Positions 47,718 to 55,741 of a stretch of DNA of 64,000 bases are shown piece by piece. The stretch is taken from assembly GCA_020186115.1 (NCBI GenBank), contig WSYJ01000013.1, forward strand, positions 707,421 through 771,420, read 5' to 3'. The notes beneath the pieces were generated by a model that worked only from the letters and a program-made list of their open reading frames with translations, was not told the origin of the DNA and ran no database searches. A program made the position numbers and the translations under genes. The first letter of the stretch is position 1. Each line of letters starts with the position of its first letter. The DNA is from Histomonas meleagridis. Taxonomy: Eukaryota; Parabasalia; Tritrichomonadida; Dientamoebidae.

Positions 47718-50513
47718 ATGCCCAAGCGGTTCAATTATTTTTTGAAAAAATGCCATGTGTCAGTTACCTCAAAAATGCAATGCTCGGATAGAGTCTTGCA
47801 GAATGGTAAAATTGTGCAATTTAAACCAAATCCAATTTGTTTTCAAAACATTTTGACAAAAGCTGCAGGAAAACCAGTTGTATTTGTCACACTTTGTGGC
47901 TCATATCAGTCAGGAAAGTCATCAACAATAAAAATGTTAACTGGTAACTGTGACATTGTTATTGGTAATGCAATGGATGAACAAACACATGGTGCTTATG
48001 TTTATGGACCAATATCTTATAATTTCCTTCGTAAAAGATTTCATATGAAAGAACTTCCTGGTGATGAAACCCAAGTTTTTTTTGTAGATACAGAAGGTAG
48101 TAGTGGTTTTGAAGCAGGTGAAGCTAATGAAGAAGCTAATCGTTATTTGTTAAGTCAACTTATTGCTCCATATGCAGCACTTTCCAATGTTGTTACTACA
48201 ATAGTCAGAAGTGCTATATCAACCAACGAAGTCGAAACGATGAAGTTAATTCTTGATATTGTTAAAACAGTTCGTCAAGGAACTGATCTCAAAAATCGTT
48301 CTTGCCTTCTTGCCTTAGTTCCACAAACCAAAGATTATGATCCTACATCAGGTCAATTTGAAGATATCCAACAAAGAGTCACTGAAAATGTTGTCAAAAA
48401 ATTTGGCTCTGACTTTGATATCACTGAAGTTATTCCTTTATCAGCGTATAACATAAACGCCGATATATTAGAACAATCGCCAGAATTTAATGCTGGCTTT
48501 CGAATCTTTGCACAACATCTTATTAATCATATTGAAGAAACGCGTAAACAAGTTCCAATAGAAGCTGAAGGCGCGGTATTAATCTTTAAGAAACTTATCG
48601 AAATAACAGATAAACAAAATCTTAGTGAAATTGCTATCGATGCAATGAATGATGCGAAGCGACATTCATTTGATAAACTTTATTCACCAATTGCTGATGA
48701 AGTAATTAATAATCAAATTAGTTCGATACAAAAAATTATTGAAGAATTAACAAATGAAATTCAAAACAAAGAATTTGTCGAAGCTTATCAAATCGATACG
48801 ACAAAGATATGTAATGAAGCATATAAAGAACTTGATGAGAAACTTCCGCCGGTAGTTAAAAACACAAATGAAGTTTATATTAAATTTAAGAACAAAATTC
48901 AAGAAAAAATTTTGGAGAAAATCGGGAAATTAAATGAAATTAATGAAAAAATTAATGAAATACAAATGAAATATCTGAGCGAAAAAGCCAAAAAAATTAT
49001 TAAAACAAAAGAAAATGAATTAAAAGAGAAAATTAATAACTGTAAATTAATGGAATCAAAAGAAATAATGAAAAAGTATAAAATCGAATATATTGAAGTT
49101 GATTGTTTAAAGGAATATAATAAAATAATAGAAAACAAAAAAATCAACAAAATAATTAATGATAAAGTTAAAGAAATTTTATCCGAAGAATCAAATAAAT
49201 TAATAAAAGAATTAAGAACATTAGCTGAAAAAATAATTAAAGTTAATATAGAAAATCAAAATAAAGAACTTATAAATGAAGCAAATGAAATTATTAATAA
49301 AGAAGTTGAAAAAGAAATGGAAAATATTCAAAATTATAACTTAACAGAATTAAATCATTGTGGTCGTCTCGAAATTTTACGAAAATTATCCCAAAATTGC
49401 ATGGAAGAACTTAAGGCACAAACTGGACAAACAATTCATGACGAAAAAGCAATTTCCAAGTATATAAATGGTGAACTTAGAAAAAGAATTGAAGAATTAA
49501 AAGATTTAGTAGACAAAAGAATACAAGAAAAGAAATCTGAAAGTAATAAAAACATTGAAAATAATACAATTAATGAAATTAATGATAAAAAGATTGAAAT
49601 CCAAAAACAAATCGAAAACAAAAAATCAATTAATTTCTCTGATATTGATTCATTAATTAAATCATATGAAACTGAATATAAAAGAAAAATTAGTAATATT
49701 TGTGATCAATCGAATTTTGATGAAAATATTAAAAGTAATATGGAAAAGACATTAAAAGATAATGTAACATCATTAAAAGATTTAATGAGAGAAAAATCAA
49801 ATAAAAATATCGAAAATCAATATAAAGAATTAACGAAATTAGTTGATGACATTGTTAAATATGAAGATTCTTTAATGAAAATTAAAATTCTTAATAGTAA
49901 TTCTGAACAATTAAATTCATTTCAGAATAACATTTCGAATATTTTAATAGAAAATTGTAATCAAAAACTGAACGAATTATATGGAAAAGAAATTCATGAA
50001 GATAACAAACACAAAATTAAAAATTATATTTTTAGTCAAGTTACAAATAATTTGCAACAATTAAATCAATATGTTAATGATGCTATAAAATCTAAAAGTA
50101 ATGTCAATTATAAAAAACTAATTAGTACCGAAATAGAATCATTAAAAGCTGAAGCATTACTCAAAATGAATGTATCCAAAAACGTTGACAACTCTTTTCT
50201 TACATCACTTTCAAATACTATAAAAAATAAATGCCAAAGAAAATTTGATGAAATTTGTGATAATAATCACCTCGACGAAAATGAAAAAATAAGTTTGGAA
50301 GCAGATATGAAACATGAACTCGCACAATGTACATACGAATTAGCAGATGAATATAAAAATTTGAAAAAGTCAAAGCCAAAGCCAAAGCCAATTATACCAA
50401 TTATTAAAATAAAGGATAAAGAAGATGATAAGAAGGACAACAATGATAAATCAAAAGAAGAAGATAAGAAGGACAACAATGATAAATCAAAAGAAGAAGA
50501 TAACAAGAAATAA
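47718..50513 (+). CDS. GB1/RHD3-type large GTPase with long coiled coil
   Basis: 931 residues from ATG 47,718 (a second Met at 47,775 is possible). The G domain has the P-loop GSYQSGKSS at 61-69, a switch-I region around DEQTHGAYVYGP and the D-x-x-G box FFVDTEGSSGF at 122-132, as in guanylate-binding proteins and atlastin/RHD3/Sey1. The expected later guanine-specificity segment is less clear. From about residue 280 on, the protein is a very long Lys/Glu/Asn-rich coiled coil, ending in an imperfect repeat DKKDNNDKSKEE. There is no transmembrane pair as in atlastin, so a soluble GBP-like mechanochemical GTPase is more likely. Confidence 0.8.
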   Translation: MPKRFNYFLKKCHVSVTSKMQCSDRVLQNGKIVQFKPNPICFQNILTKAAGKPVVFVTLCGSYQSGKSSTIKMLTGNCDIVIGNAMDEQTHGAYVYGPISYNFLRKRFHMKELPGDETQVFFVDTEGSSGFEAGEANEEANRYLLSQLIAPYAALSNVVTTIVRSAISTNEVETMKLILDIVKTVRQGTDLKNRSCLLALVPQTKDYDPTSGQFEDIQQRVTENVVKKFGSDFDITEVIPLSAYNINADILEQSPEFNAGFRIFAQHLINHIEETRKQVPIEAEGAVLIFKKLIEITDKQNLSEIAIDAMNDAKRHSFDKLYSPIADEVINNQISSIQKIIEELTNEIQNKEFVEAYQIDTTKICNEAYKELDEKLPPVVKNTNEVYIKFKNKIQEKILEKIGKLNEINEKINEIQMKYLSEKAKKIIKTKENELKEKINNCKLMESKEIMKKYKIEYIEVDCLKEYNKIIENKKINKIINDKVKEILSEESNKLIKELRTLAEKIIKVNIENQNKELINEANEIINKEVEKEMENIQNYNLTELNHCGRLEILRKLSQNCMEELKAQTGQTIHDEKAISKYINGELRKRIEELKDLVDKRIQEKKSESNKNIENNTINEINDKKIEIQKQIENKKSINFSDIDSLIKSYETEYKRKISNICDQSNFDENIKSNMEKTLKDNVTSLKDLMREKSNKNIENQYKELTKLVDDIVKYEDSLMKIKILNSNSEQLNSFQNNISNILIENCNQKLNELYGKEIHEDNKHKIKNYIFSQVTNNLQQLNQYVNDAIKSKSNVNYKKLISTEIESLKAEALLKMNVSKNVDNSFLTSLSNTIKNKCQRKFDEICDNNHLDENEKISLEADMKHELAQCTYELADEYKNLKKSKPKPKPIIPIIKIKDKEDDKKDNNDKSKEEDKKDNNDKSKEEDNKK

Positions 50514-50824
50514 TAGTCAATAAATTTTCTTTTTTTGATAAAATATGATAATATTTGGAAAAAATGTTTTTCTGAATCATTTTAAGTGTAATTTATTTGT
50601 TGAATTTAAATTTGTATTTGTCCAATGACACAGCTCTTTGCAATTGCTTTCATATGGTTAGCAACTTTGTTTTGAGGAGATTTACCTCCTATAGGAGATT
50701 TACTTTTGCACGCGTCACTTTTTGAGATATTTAGTTTCTCAATGTATAAAAGCAGTACTGCTTCAATCAAAACGGTTACGAAAATAATCCAGCGGTTAAT
50801 ATATGAAAAAACATTTTCGAAAAA

Positions 50825-50962
50825 CTAAAAAATTTTATAATATGTCGTTAATTTATATCCCAATATCTTGCATAATTCTTTGGTACAACCTTTTGGTTGG
50901 GTAAGATATGCTTGATATATGATTCTTGCATGTTCAGGATTGATTTTATTTCCTTTTCCCAT
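50825..50962 (-). CDS. Very small HTH-like protein
   Basis: A 45-residue ORF from ATG 50,962 to TAG 50,825. The sequence MGKGNKINPEHARIIYQAYL, then GCTKELCKILGYKLTTYYKI, has the helix-turn-helix pattern seen at the start of some transposases: basic start, helix, Cys/Thr-Lys-Glu-Leu helix, Gly-Tyr turn, recognition-type helix. After the TAG the same frame stays open for about 71 codons, so this could also be the start of a longer, interrupted gene. Three Myb-like sites 26-73 nt upstream in the same orientation support transcription. The assignment is tentative. Confidence 0.35.
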   Translation of the reverse strand: MGKGNKINPEHARIIYQAYLTQPKGCTKELCKILGYKLTTYYKIF

Positions 50963-50986
50963 GGGAAAAATCAAAACGAGAGTTAT

Positions 50987-51035
50987 AACCGTTTAGAAAC
51001 TTCATGCGACCGTTTTAAATTTTTTTGTAACCGTC
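50987..51035 (-). promoter_or_regulatory. Three evenly spaced Myb-like sites
   Basis: On the minus strand the words AAACGGTTA, AAAACGGTC and GACGGTTA lie at about 20-21-bp steps (near 50,987, 51,008 and 51,028), that is, on the same face of the helix, upstream of the small ORF starting at 50,962. Confidence 0.4.
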
Positions 51036-51163
51036 TCGAAAATGCTGTATTTTGCATTATCCCAAATAATTTTCACACATTACGTTGGAAATTTACTTCG
51101 TTTTACTTATATTTTATTGAAAACTTTTTCATATTAAAAATTATACAAAGTTTATATAACGAT

Positions 51164-52048
51164 CTAAGAACTAAACATCTCATTGAAGTACTGCTCTTCA
51201 ACAAAAATGGATGTAAGCATTACACCATCATAGGTTCTGTGGTTCATTATTCCGCATGCGAGTTTTGCATCTTTCAAGTTTTTCATTTTGATGTAAAACT
51301 CTGAAATCGGACCAATTACACGTGAAAACGAACTTTCTATCTCACCAAACTGTAAAACTTGCTCTTCTATGACATCAAGTGTAAGAGAAACAGGTGTGGA
51401 ACTTACCATTTGTATGAAAAAACATTTTGTGACAGATGATTTATATTGATGAGAAACATAAAGTGTGCTCCCATTGAACTTTTCGCGATCAGCAGTCTCT
51501 GATACTTTAAGTGCTTTTCGCACAGATGAAAATTTTAGGATATGGGCAGTAATGTTGGACTTTTTGATAAGTTTGATTTTGAGGATTGGTGCAATTGTTC
51601 GAAAAAAAGAATGGATTTCTTCAAATGGTGTTTCTGCTTTAATTCCTTGAATATAAACAAGTGGAACACGCGCAGTATTTGGTATTGGATCAATAGGATT
51701 TGCAATTAAATGAGGAATTTTTGTAACGGTATAAGCTGAAATTGCTGTGCGAAATAGGAACTCGTACGTTTTGTCAGGTAAAATTGATGAATCATAAGCA
51801 TCAGTAAGATCCCAAAAAATTAGCAAATCAAGAATATTATCCAATGATATTTCATTTCCATTTACATCTACATTTGAAATATTAACACTGAATGAAACTT
51901 TCCTATGAATGAGAACTCTTGAATTATTTATAATCTGATCTCGAACTAAAGGATGTCTTTCAAGATACTCATGTGCTTTTGTGAATTTAGAAGTCCTATC
52001 ATCGGATGGAATTATTCCCCAGCTTTGTAAAGCTGGGATACATAACAT
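51164..52048 (-). CDS. Protein with two RNA-recognition motifs
   Basis: 294 residues. After an N-terminal helical region, RRM1 starts near residue 128: RNP2-like PLVYIQGI, helix PFEEIHSFFRTIAPI, then RNP1-like AHILKFSSVRKALKVSE and STLYVS. RRM2 starts near residue 207: CFFIQMVS, helix TLDVIEEQVLQFGEIES, then EFYIKMKNLKDAKLACGIMN. The RNP1 aromatic positions are partly replaced, so RNA binding may be weak or mediated by one domain. The gene is divergent from the armadillo-like gene, with 72 bp between the ATGs, sharing a promoter containing AAAACGTTTATT (52,065-52,076). Confidence 0.75.
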   Translation of the reverse strand: MLCIPALQSWGIIPSDDRTSKFTKAHEYLERHPLVRDQIINNSRVLIHRKVSFSVNISNVDVNGNEISLDNILDLLIFWDLTDAYDSSILPDKTYEFLFRTAISAYTVTKIPHLIANPIDPIPNTARVPLVYIQGIKAETPFEEIHSFFRTIAPILKIKLIKKSNITAHILKFSSVRKALKVSETADREKFNGSTLYVSHQYKSSVTKCFFIQMVSSTPVSLTLDVIEEQVLQFGEIESSFSRVIGPISEFYIKMKNLKDAKLACGIMNHRTYDGVMLTSIFVEEQYFNEMFSS

Positions 52049-52120
52049 AATTTTGCTTAGATTTAAAACGTTTATTTGGGGCGCCTCGAATTTTAATTGA
52101 AAAGTTTATTACCCGACCAG

Positions 52121-53932
52121 ATGATTGGGTATAAATCTTCTTCTAAAGGAAAGCTTACAAAAAAATTTCAAACATTTTCAGAAGATGGTAGTCAATTAGA
52201 ATCTGAAGCAACAAAAAACATGGAAAAAAAACAAGCAATTCATTTAATATGTTCAAATTTTAAAACAGCATTTGAAAATGCAGATGTTCAATTTATGCAT
52301 CAAATACTTTCCAATTTTTATGAATTTTTAGAAAATAATAAACTTAATCCTCAAACAAATGAAATCACCATGATTTTTGATTCTTTAGTCATATTATTAT
52401 TCCAAATTGAAAGTATATCATATGAAGACAAAAGCTTAGTTCTTAATATTTTTTGCAATTTGTTTGATAATAGATATCCATATTGTGATTATTTTGTAAA
52501 TAATGGAATTATTCCAAAACTCATTACACTAATTAATTCTAATCAATTTCAACTTTATGATCCTATCATTACATGCTTATCAAAAATTGTACGACATTGT
52601 CCACGTTGTCAAGATAAAGTCATATTTAATCTTTCATATTTGGATCAACTACAAAATCATATTCCACCAATTATATCAACACCCAAAACTCTTACATATT
52701 CTCCTGAAGAAAACGAAGCATTTCATGAAATGGAATTTGTACCTTTTAAAAAAGATTTAGAACAAAGCGAATATTTCGATGGCGAAAATTATGCGTTTCA
52801 AGAAGAAGAAATTCATGAACAATGTGAAGAAGATTTTATTGATCAACCTGAAGCTATTGAATCAAAAGAAGAAATTAAAGAAGACGAAGAAAAAGATAAA
52901 AAGAAGAAAAGTTTTGTTAATGATGATCCGGCTCCAGGCATTCTTCCACCCGAAGAAAAATGCGAAAATTATTTTGATGTTGAATTTGGCTGTAAGTCAA
53001 TTACAAATCTTGAATATTTTGTTCAGACGACTAATGATGATGGAACAATTACAATACATATATCAACTCTTTTATTTATGAAATCATTAATCTTTAATAG
53101 TTCACTTGATACAACAATTCTTCGATTTATCATCCATGAAATCCTTTTGAGTTTTCCATATGTTTCAACAGATAATATTACGTTTGTACTTAAAATTCTT
53201 TGTGATATTACTAACTTTAATAAAGCAATATGGGAACCAATGTTTATCAATTCGAATCTTTATGGAAACATATTCCAACAACTTATGAAAATTCAAGATA
53301 TATCAGTTTCAAATTCGTTACTTATATTAATATCGAAAATATATTCAAATAAGTCACAAATCGGTGAAATTGAAGACGAAGACAAACACAATATTATATA
53401 TATGTTTTGTATTGATTCTCTTTCATATACAAGTGATGATGATTCAAATCAAAGAATTCGTTTAAATGCAGCAATTGCTATAAAATCGATTATTAATAAT
53501 AAAATTTCTTCAGTCGATGGTATGATAAATTGTAACTTGTTACAAGTAACACAAGATGTAGTTGATGATTCTTCTTATAAAGTGAAATTTGTTATTGTGA
53601 GTTATTTGTCATCAATTACTTTGTACGGTAATAAAAATAATAAACTTAAAATATTGGAAATGAATTTCATTGGTTTGTTCCTCGACGTATTACAATATTG
53701 CGACGAAAGTTTAATGGTTTTATCTTTAAAGGCTTTAAATGAATTGTTTTTTGTTTCGTCCCAATTCTGCTGCAAGAATATGTTTTCGGAACAGTTTTAT
53801 GCTTGCGTAAATGATTTCATTTATGAATTGCCAAATCATCAGAATCATGGAATTGCTTCAATGTCGCAAATATTTTTGGAGAATTTCATGGAAGGAGATG
53901 AAGATGAACCTGAACCATTGTTTGAATTTTAA
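52121..53932 (+). CDS. Armadillo/HEAT-like helical protein with acidic insert
   Basis: 603 residues from ATG 52,121 (the frame extends to 52,097 only with TTG). The opening MIGYKSSSKGKLTKKFQ is basic. Helical repeats follow (NNGIIPKLITLINSNQFQLY, IITCLSKIVRHC) in the armadillo style, with a highly acidic linker at about residues 215-270 (EEEIHEQCEEDFI, KEDEEKDKKKK). A second helical block has SYKVKFVIVSYLSSI and a C-terminal acidic GDEDEPEP. The start resembles importin-alpha in having a basic N-terminus, but the IBB consensus is not evident, so I leave the family open. Confidence 0.6.
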   Translation: MIGYKSSSKGKLTKKFQTFSEDGSQLESEATKNMEKKQAIHLICSNFKTAFENADVQFMHQILSNFYEFLENNKLNPQTNEITMIFDSLVILLFQIESISYEDKSLVLNIFCNLFDNRYPYCDYFVNNGIIPKLITLINSNQFQLYDPIITCLSKIVRHCPRCQDKVIFNLSYLDQLQNHIPPIISTPKTLTYSPEENEAFHEMEFVPFKKDLEQSEYFDGENYAFQEEEIHEQCEEDFIDQPEAIESKEEIKEDEEKDKKKKSFVNDDPAPGILPPEEKCENYFDVEFGCKSITNLEYFVQTTNDDGTITIHISTLLFMKSLIFNSSLDTTILRFIIHEILLSFPYVSTDNITFVLKILCDITNFNKAIWEPMFINSNLYGNIFQQLMKIQDISVSNSLLILISKIYSNKSQIGEIEDEDKHNIIYMFCIDSLSYTSDDDSNQRIRLNAAIAIKSIINNKISSVDGMINCNLLQVTQDVVDDSSYKVKFVIVSYLSSITLYGNKNNKLKILEMNFIGLFLDVLQYCDESLMVLSLKALNELFFVSSQFCCKNMFSEQFYACVNDFIYELPNHQNHGIASMSQIFLENFMEGDEDEPEPLFEF

Positions 53933-54298
53933 TAAAAATAAATTTTTGTGTTTTCTCATTATTTTGATAAAAATTTAAATTTTTTTGATAATTGTTTTAG
54001 ATCTAAAAGAGATGAACTTATTCATATTCATTACCATTTTTAGAAGAACAAACCAAAAATTAAATTTAATCTTTTTAACTTTAAATCTTTTCATTTGTAA
54101 TTTCTTTACTCGAGTGTTTTCTATATATTTGCGTTAACCATTTCTTGAGTTTAAACTTATTCCAATTAAATAAAAATCGAAAAAATCAAATGAAGAAACA
54201 ATGTTTTAAAAATCAAAAAGAAAAAGAAGCAAAAATATATTATTTCGAGTTTTATATTACGCTTGGATTTTTATTTTTTATCTTTATATAATTTATCT
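53933..54298. other. Convergent intergenic region
   Basis: 366 bp of AT-rich DNA between the 3' ends of the armadillo-like and MO25 genes. No structure was recognised. Confidence 0.5.
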
Positions 54299-55261
54299 TT
54301 ATCTAAGGTGTTCGATAATTGATATCACTTGCTGCTTTTCTTCTTCGTACTCTGGGTCTGTATCATCTAGAACGAGTTCTTTCAAAAATTTTACCAATTT
54401 AGATTTATTCTTTTTAAGCGCAGATACAACGCCTTGGGTCCTCCTTGGATTAAGAACAAAAAGCTTAAACAATGTATAAGCCCGATATTGGACCTTTTTT
54501 GATGAAGATCTTAATAATATCATAATTAATTGAAGGTTCTCAATGTCATCTAAATACCTATAGAAGAGGCTTCTACATGGTTCTGATGTGATAAATGTGG
54601 ATAAAATTGGTAAAAAGTTAAGTTGAACAAGATAATTTGGTGATGAAAGAAGTTGTTTAAATTGGATTGAAAATATTTCCCAGCTGTTCATCATAAACTC
54701 AGCAGAACTATCCTGGTAGGTGTTTAAAAGGGCATCATATGTTGTAAAGGCTGTAGACAATTTATCAAAATTATCACCTGATAGATATTGAATAAAGGAT
54801 CCGACAAAACCACACTCGTATAAGTATATAAGAAATGGACGATGTTTAAGACAGGTTCGAATCAGAATATGTGCTGTATTTGCTACAGGTTGATCTAAAT
54901 AACTAACAAGTTTATCAAAAGTTCCTTTGTTATTCATAAGGAAAGTGGGTAGAGATGAATCAGGGAATACTCTAATTGTTGTTTGGAGTAATGTTGACAT
55001 TGCATTAAGAATTTGTTGGTCAAAAAATGGCATTAGTCTAATTAACAGTTCTACTGTATCATCACGATATATTTTAGTGTTAACAATTTCTGTTAAATTC
55101 TCACTTTGATATTCTTCTTTGATCATAGAATCATTAATTGCATTGATTAAATTTAATATTTCCTTGGAATGTTTTTGATTTGGTTGATGCTCAAACTCAA
55201 CTAATGCTTTATGGAGTTTTTTAGGAAGACCTTTTCTCTTAGATTTCGCAAAAATCGACAT
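54299..55261 (-). CDS. MO25/CAB39-like scaffold protein
   Basis: 320 residues from ATG 55,261; upstream codons to 55,294 lack an ATG. The start MSIFAKSKRKGLPKKLHKAL matches the basic N-terminus of MO25. The helical-repeat phrases IYRDDTVELLIRLMPFFDQQ, LVSYLDQPVANTAHILIRTC and FTTYDALLNTYQDSSAEFM correspond to the CAB39 repeats, with the FxxFxxLLtxh-like segment before the C-terminal YLVQLNFLPILSTFI. The C-terminus (VLNPRRTQGVVSALKKNKSK) also fits. MO25 activates STE20-family kinases such as STRAD/MST and works in polarity signalling. Confidence 0.85.
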   Translation of the reverse strand: MSIFAKSKRKGLPKKLHKALVEFEHQPNQKHSKEILNLINAINDSMIKEEYQSENLTEIVNTKIYRDDTVELLIRLMPFFDQQILNAMSTLLQTTIRVFPDSSLPTFLMNNKGTFDKLVSYLDQPVANTAHILIRTCLKHRPFLIYLYECGFVGSFIQYLSGDNFDKLSTAFTTYDALLNTYQDSSAEFMMNSWEIFSIQFKQLLSSPNYLVQLNFLPILSTFITSEPCRSLFYRYLDDIENLQLIMILLRSSSKKVQYRAYTLFKLFVLNPRRTQGVVSALKKNKSKLVKFLKELVLDDTDPEYEEEKQQVISIIEHLR

Positions 55262-55741
55262 TGGAAAATTGAATCCAAACCAACGAATTTGCAAATTGAT
55301 TTTTTGTGGGGATTATTTGTTTCAAATAACTTTTTCTCCACTCCGATAGAGGATTTTGAATTATTTTTAATCGAAAACCGAATGAAAGTGGAGTTTTAAA
55401 CGTGTTCCGATCAAAAATAATTCACCACAATGACGATCAAAAATTATCCAAACTTCAAAAATTCAAACACCAATTTTTAGAAAATCCAGAGCTAGATATC
55501 CACTAGCACATCGTAAAATAAAATAAAAATCTATTGATCAATCTAGAAACCTTTTGCAACAAAAATATCGGAGCAGATACTTATCTAAATACCTAGACAA
55601 TAGTAACTTTTTTAACAGATATTATTTCCATTAGCTTAAGGATTTATTTTAAGCTTAAAACTGATCTTTCATAAGGTATTCACGGAGAAATTTTGCTGTA
55701 TTTTTTAAACGGTCGAAAAATTTTGGTCATAAATACTAAAA
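55262..55741. other. Divergent promoter region (MO25 and importin-beta)
   Basis: AT-rich spacer of 480 bp. It carries AAACGGTC (55,707-55,714) and GGTCATAAAT just before the importin ATG. Nothing else was recognised. Confidence 0.5.
55707..55714 (+). promoter_or_regulatory. Myb-site-like AAACGGTC
   Basis: Starts 35 nt before ATG 55,742. A TCATAAAT initiator-like word lies 16 nt before the ATG, giving the same two-part layout as the coatomer gene. Confidence 0.45.

Larger units (their letters stand above)
50514..51163. other. Convergent intergenic region with a tiny ORF and Myb-like sites
   Basis: It lies between the 3' ends of the GTPase and RRM genes, so no promoters would be expected, yet it holds a 45-codon HTH-like ORF on the minus strand with three AAACGGTY-type sites upstream. 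Two AGGAGATTTAC words occur near 50,673-50,702. A plus-strand frame at 50,897-51,304 begins without ATG and looks non-coding. Confidence 0.5.

Noticed and set aside
50897..51304. 135-codon plus-strand ORF
   Set aside because: It begins at a TTG, has no ATG in context, no domain, and overlaps the 3' end of the RRM gene and the small HTH-like ORF on the other strand.
52557..53081. Plus-strand ORFs inside the armadillo-like gene in another phase
   Set aside because: They are frame shadows of the acidic and helical coding sequence, Lys-rich because the true frame is Glu-rich.
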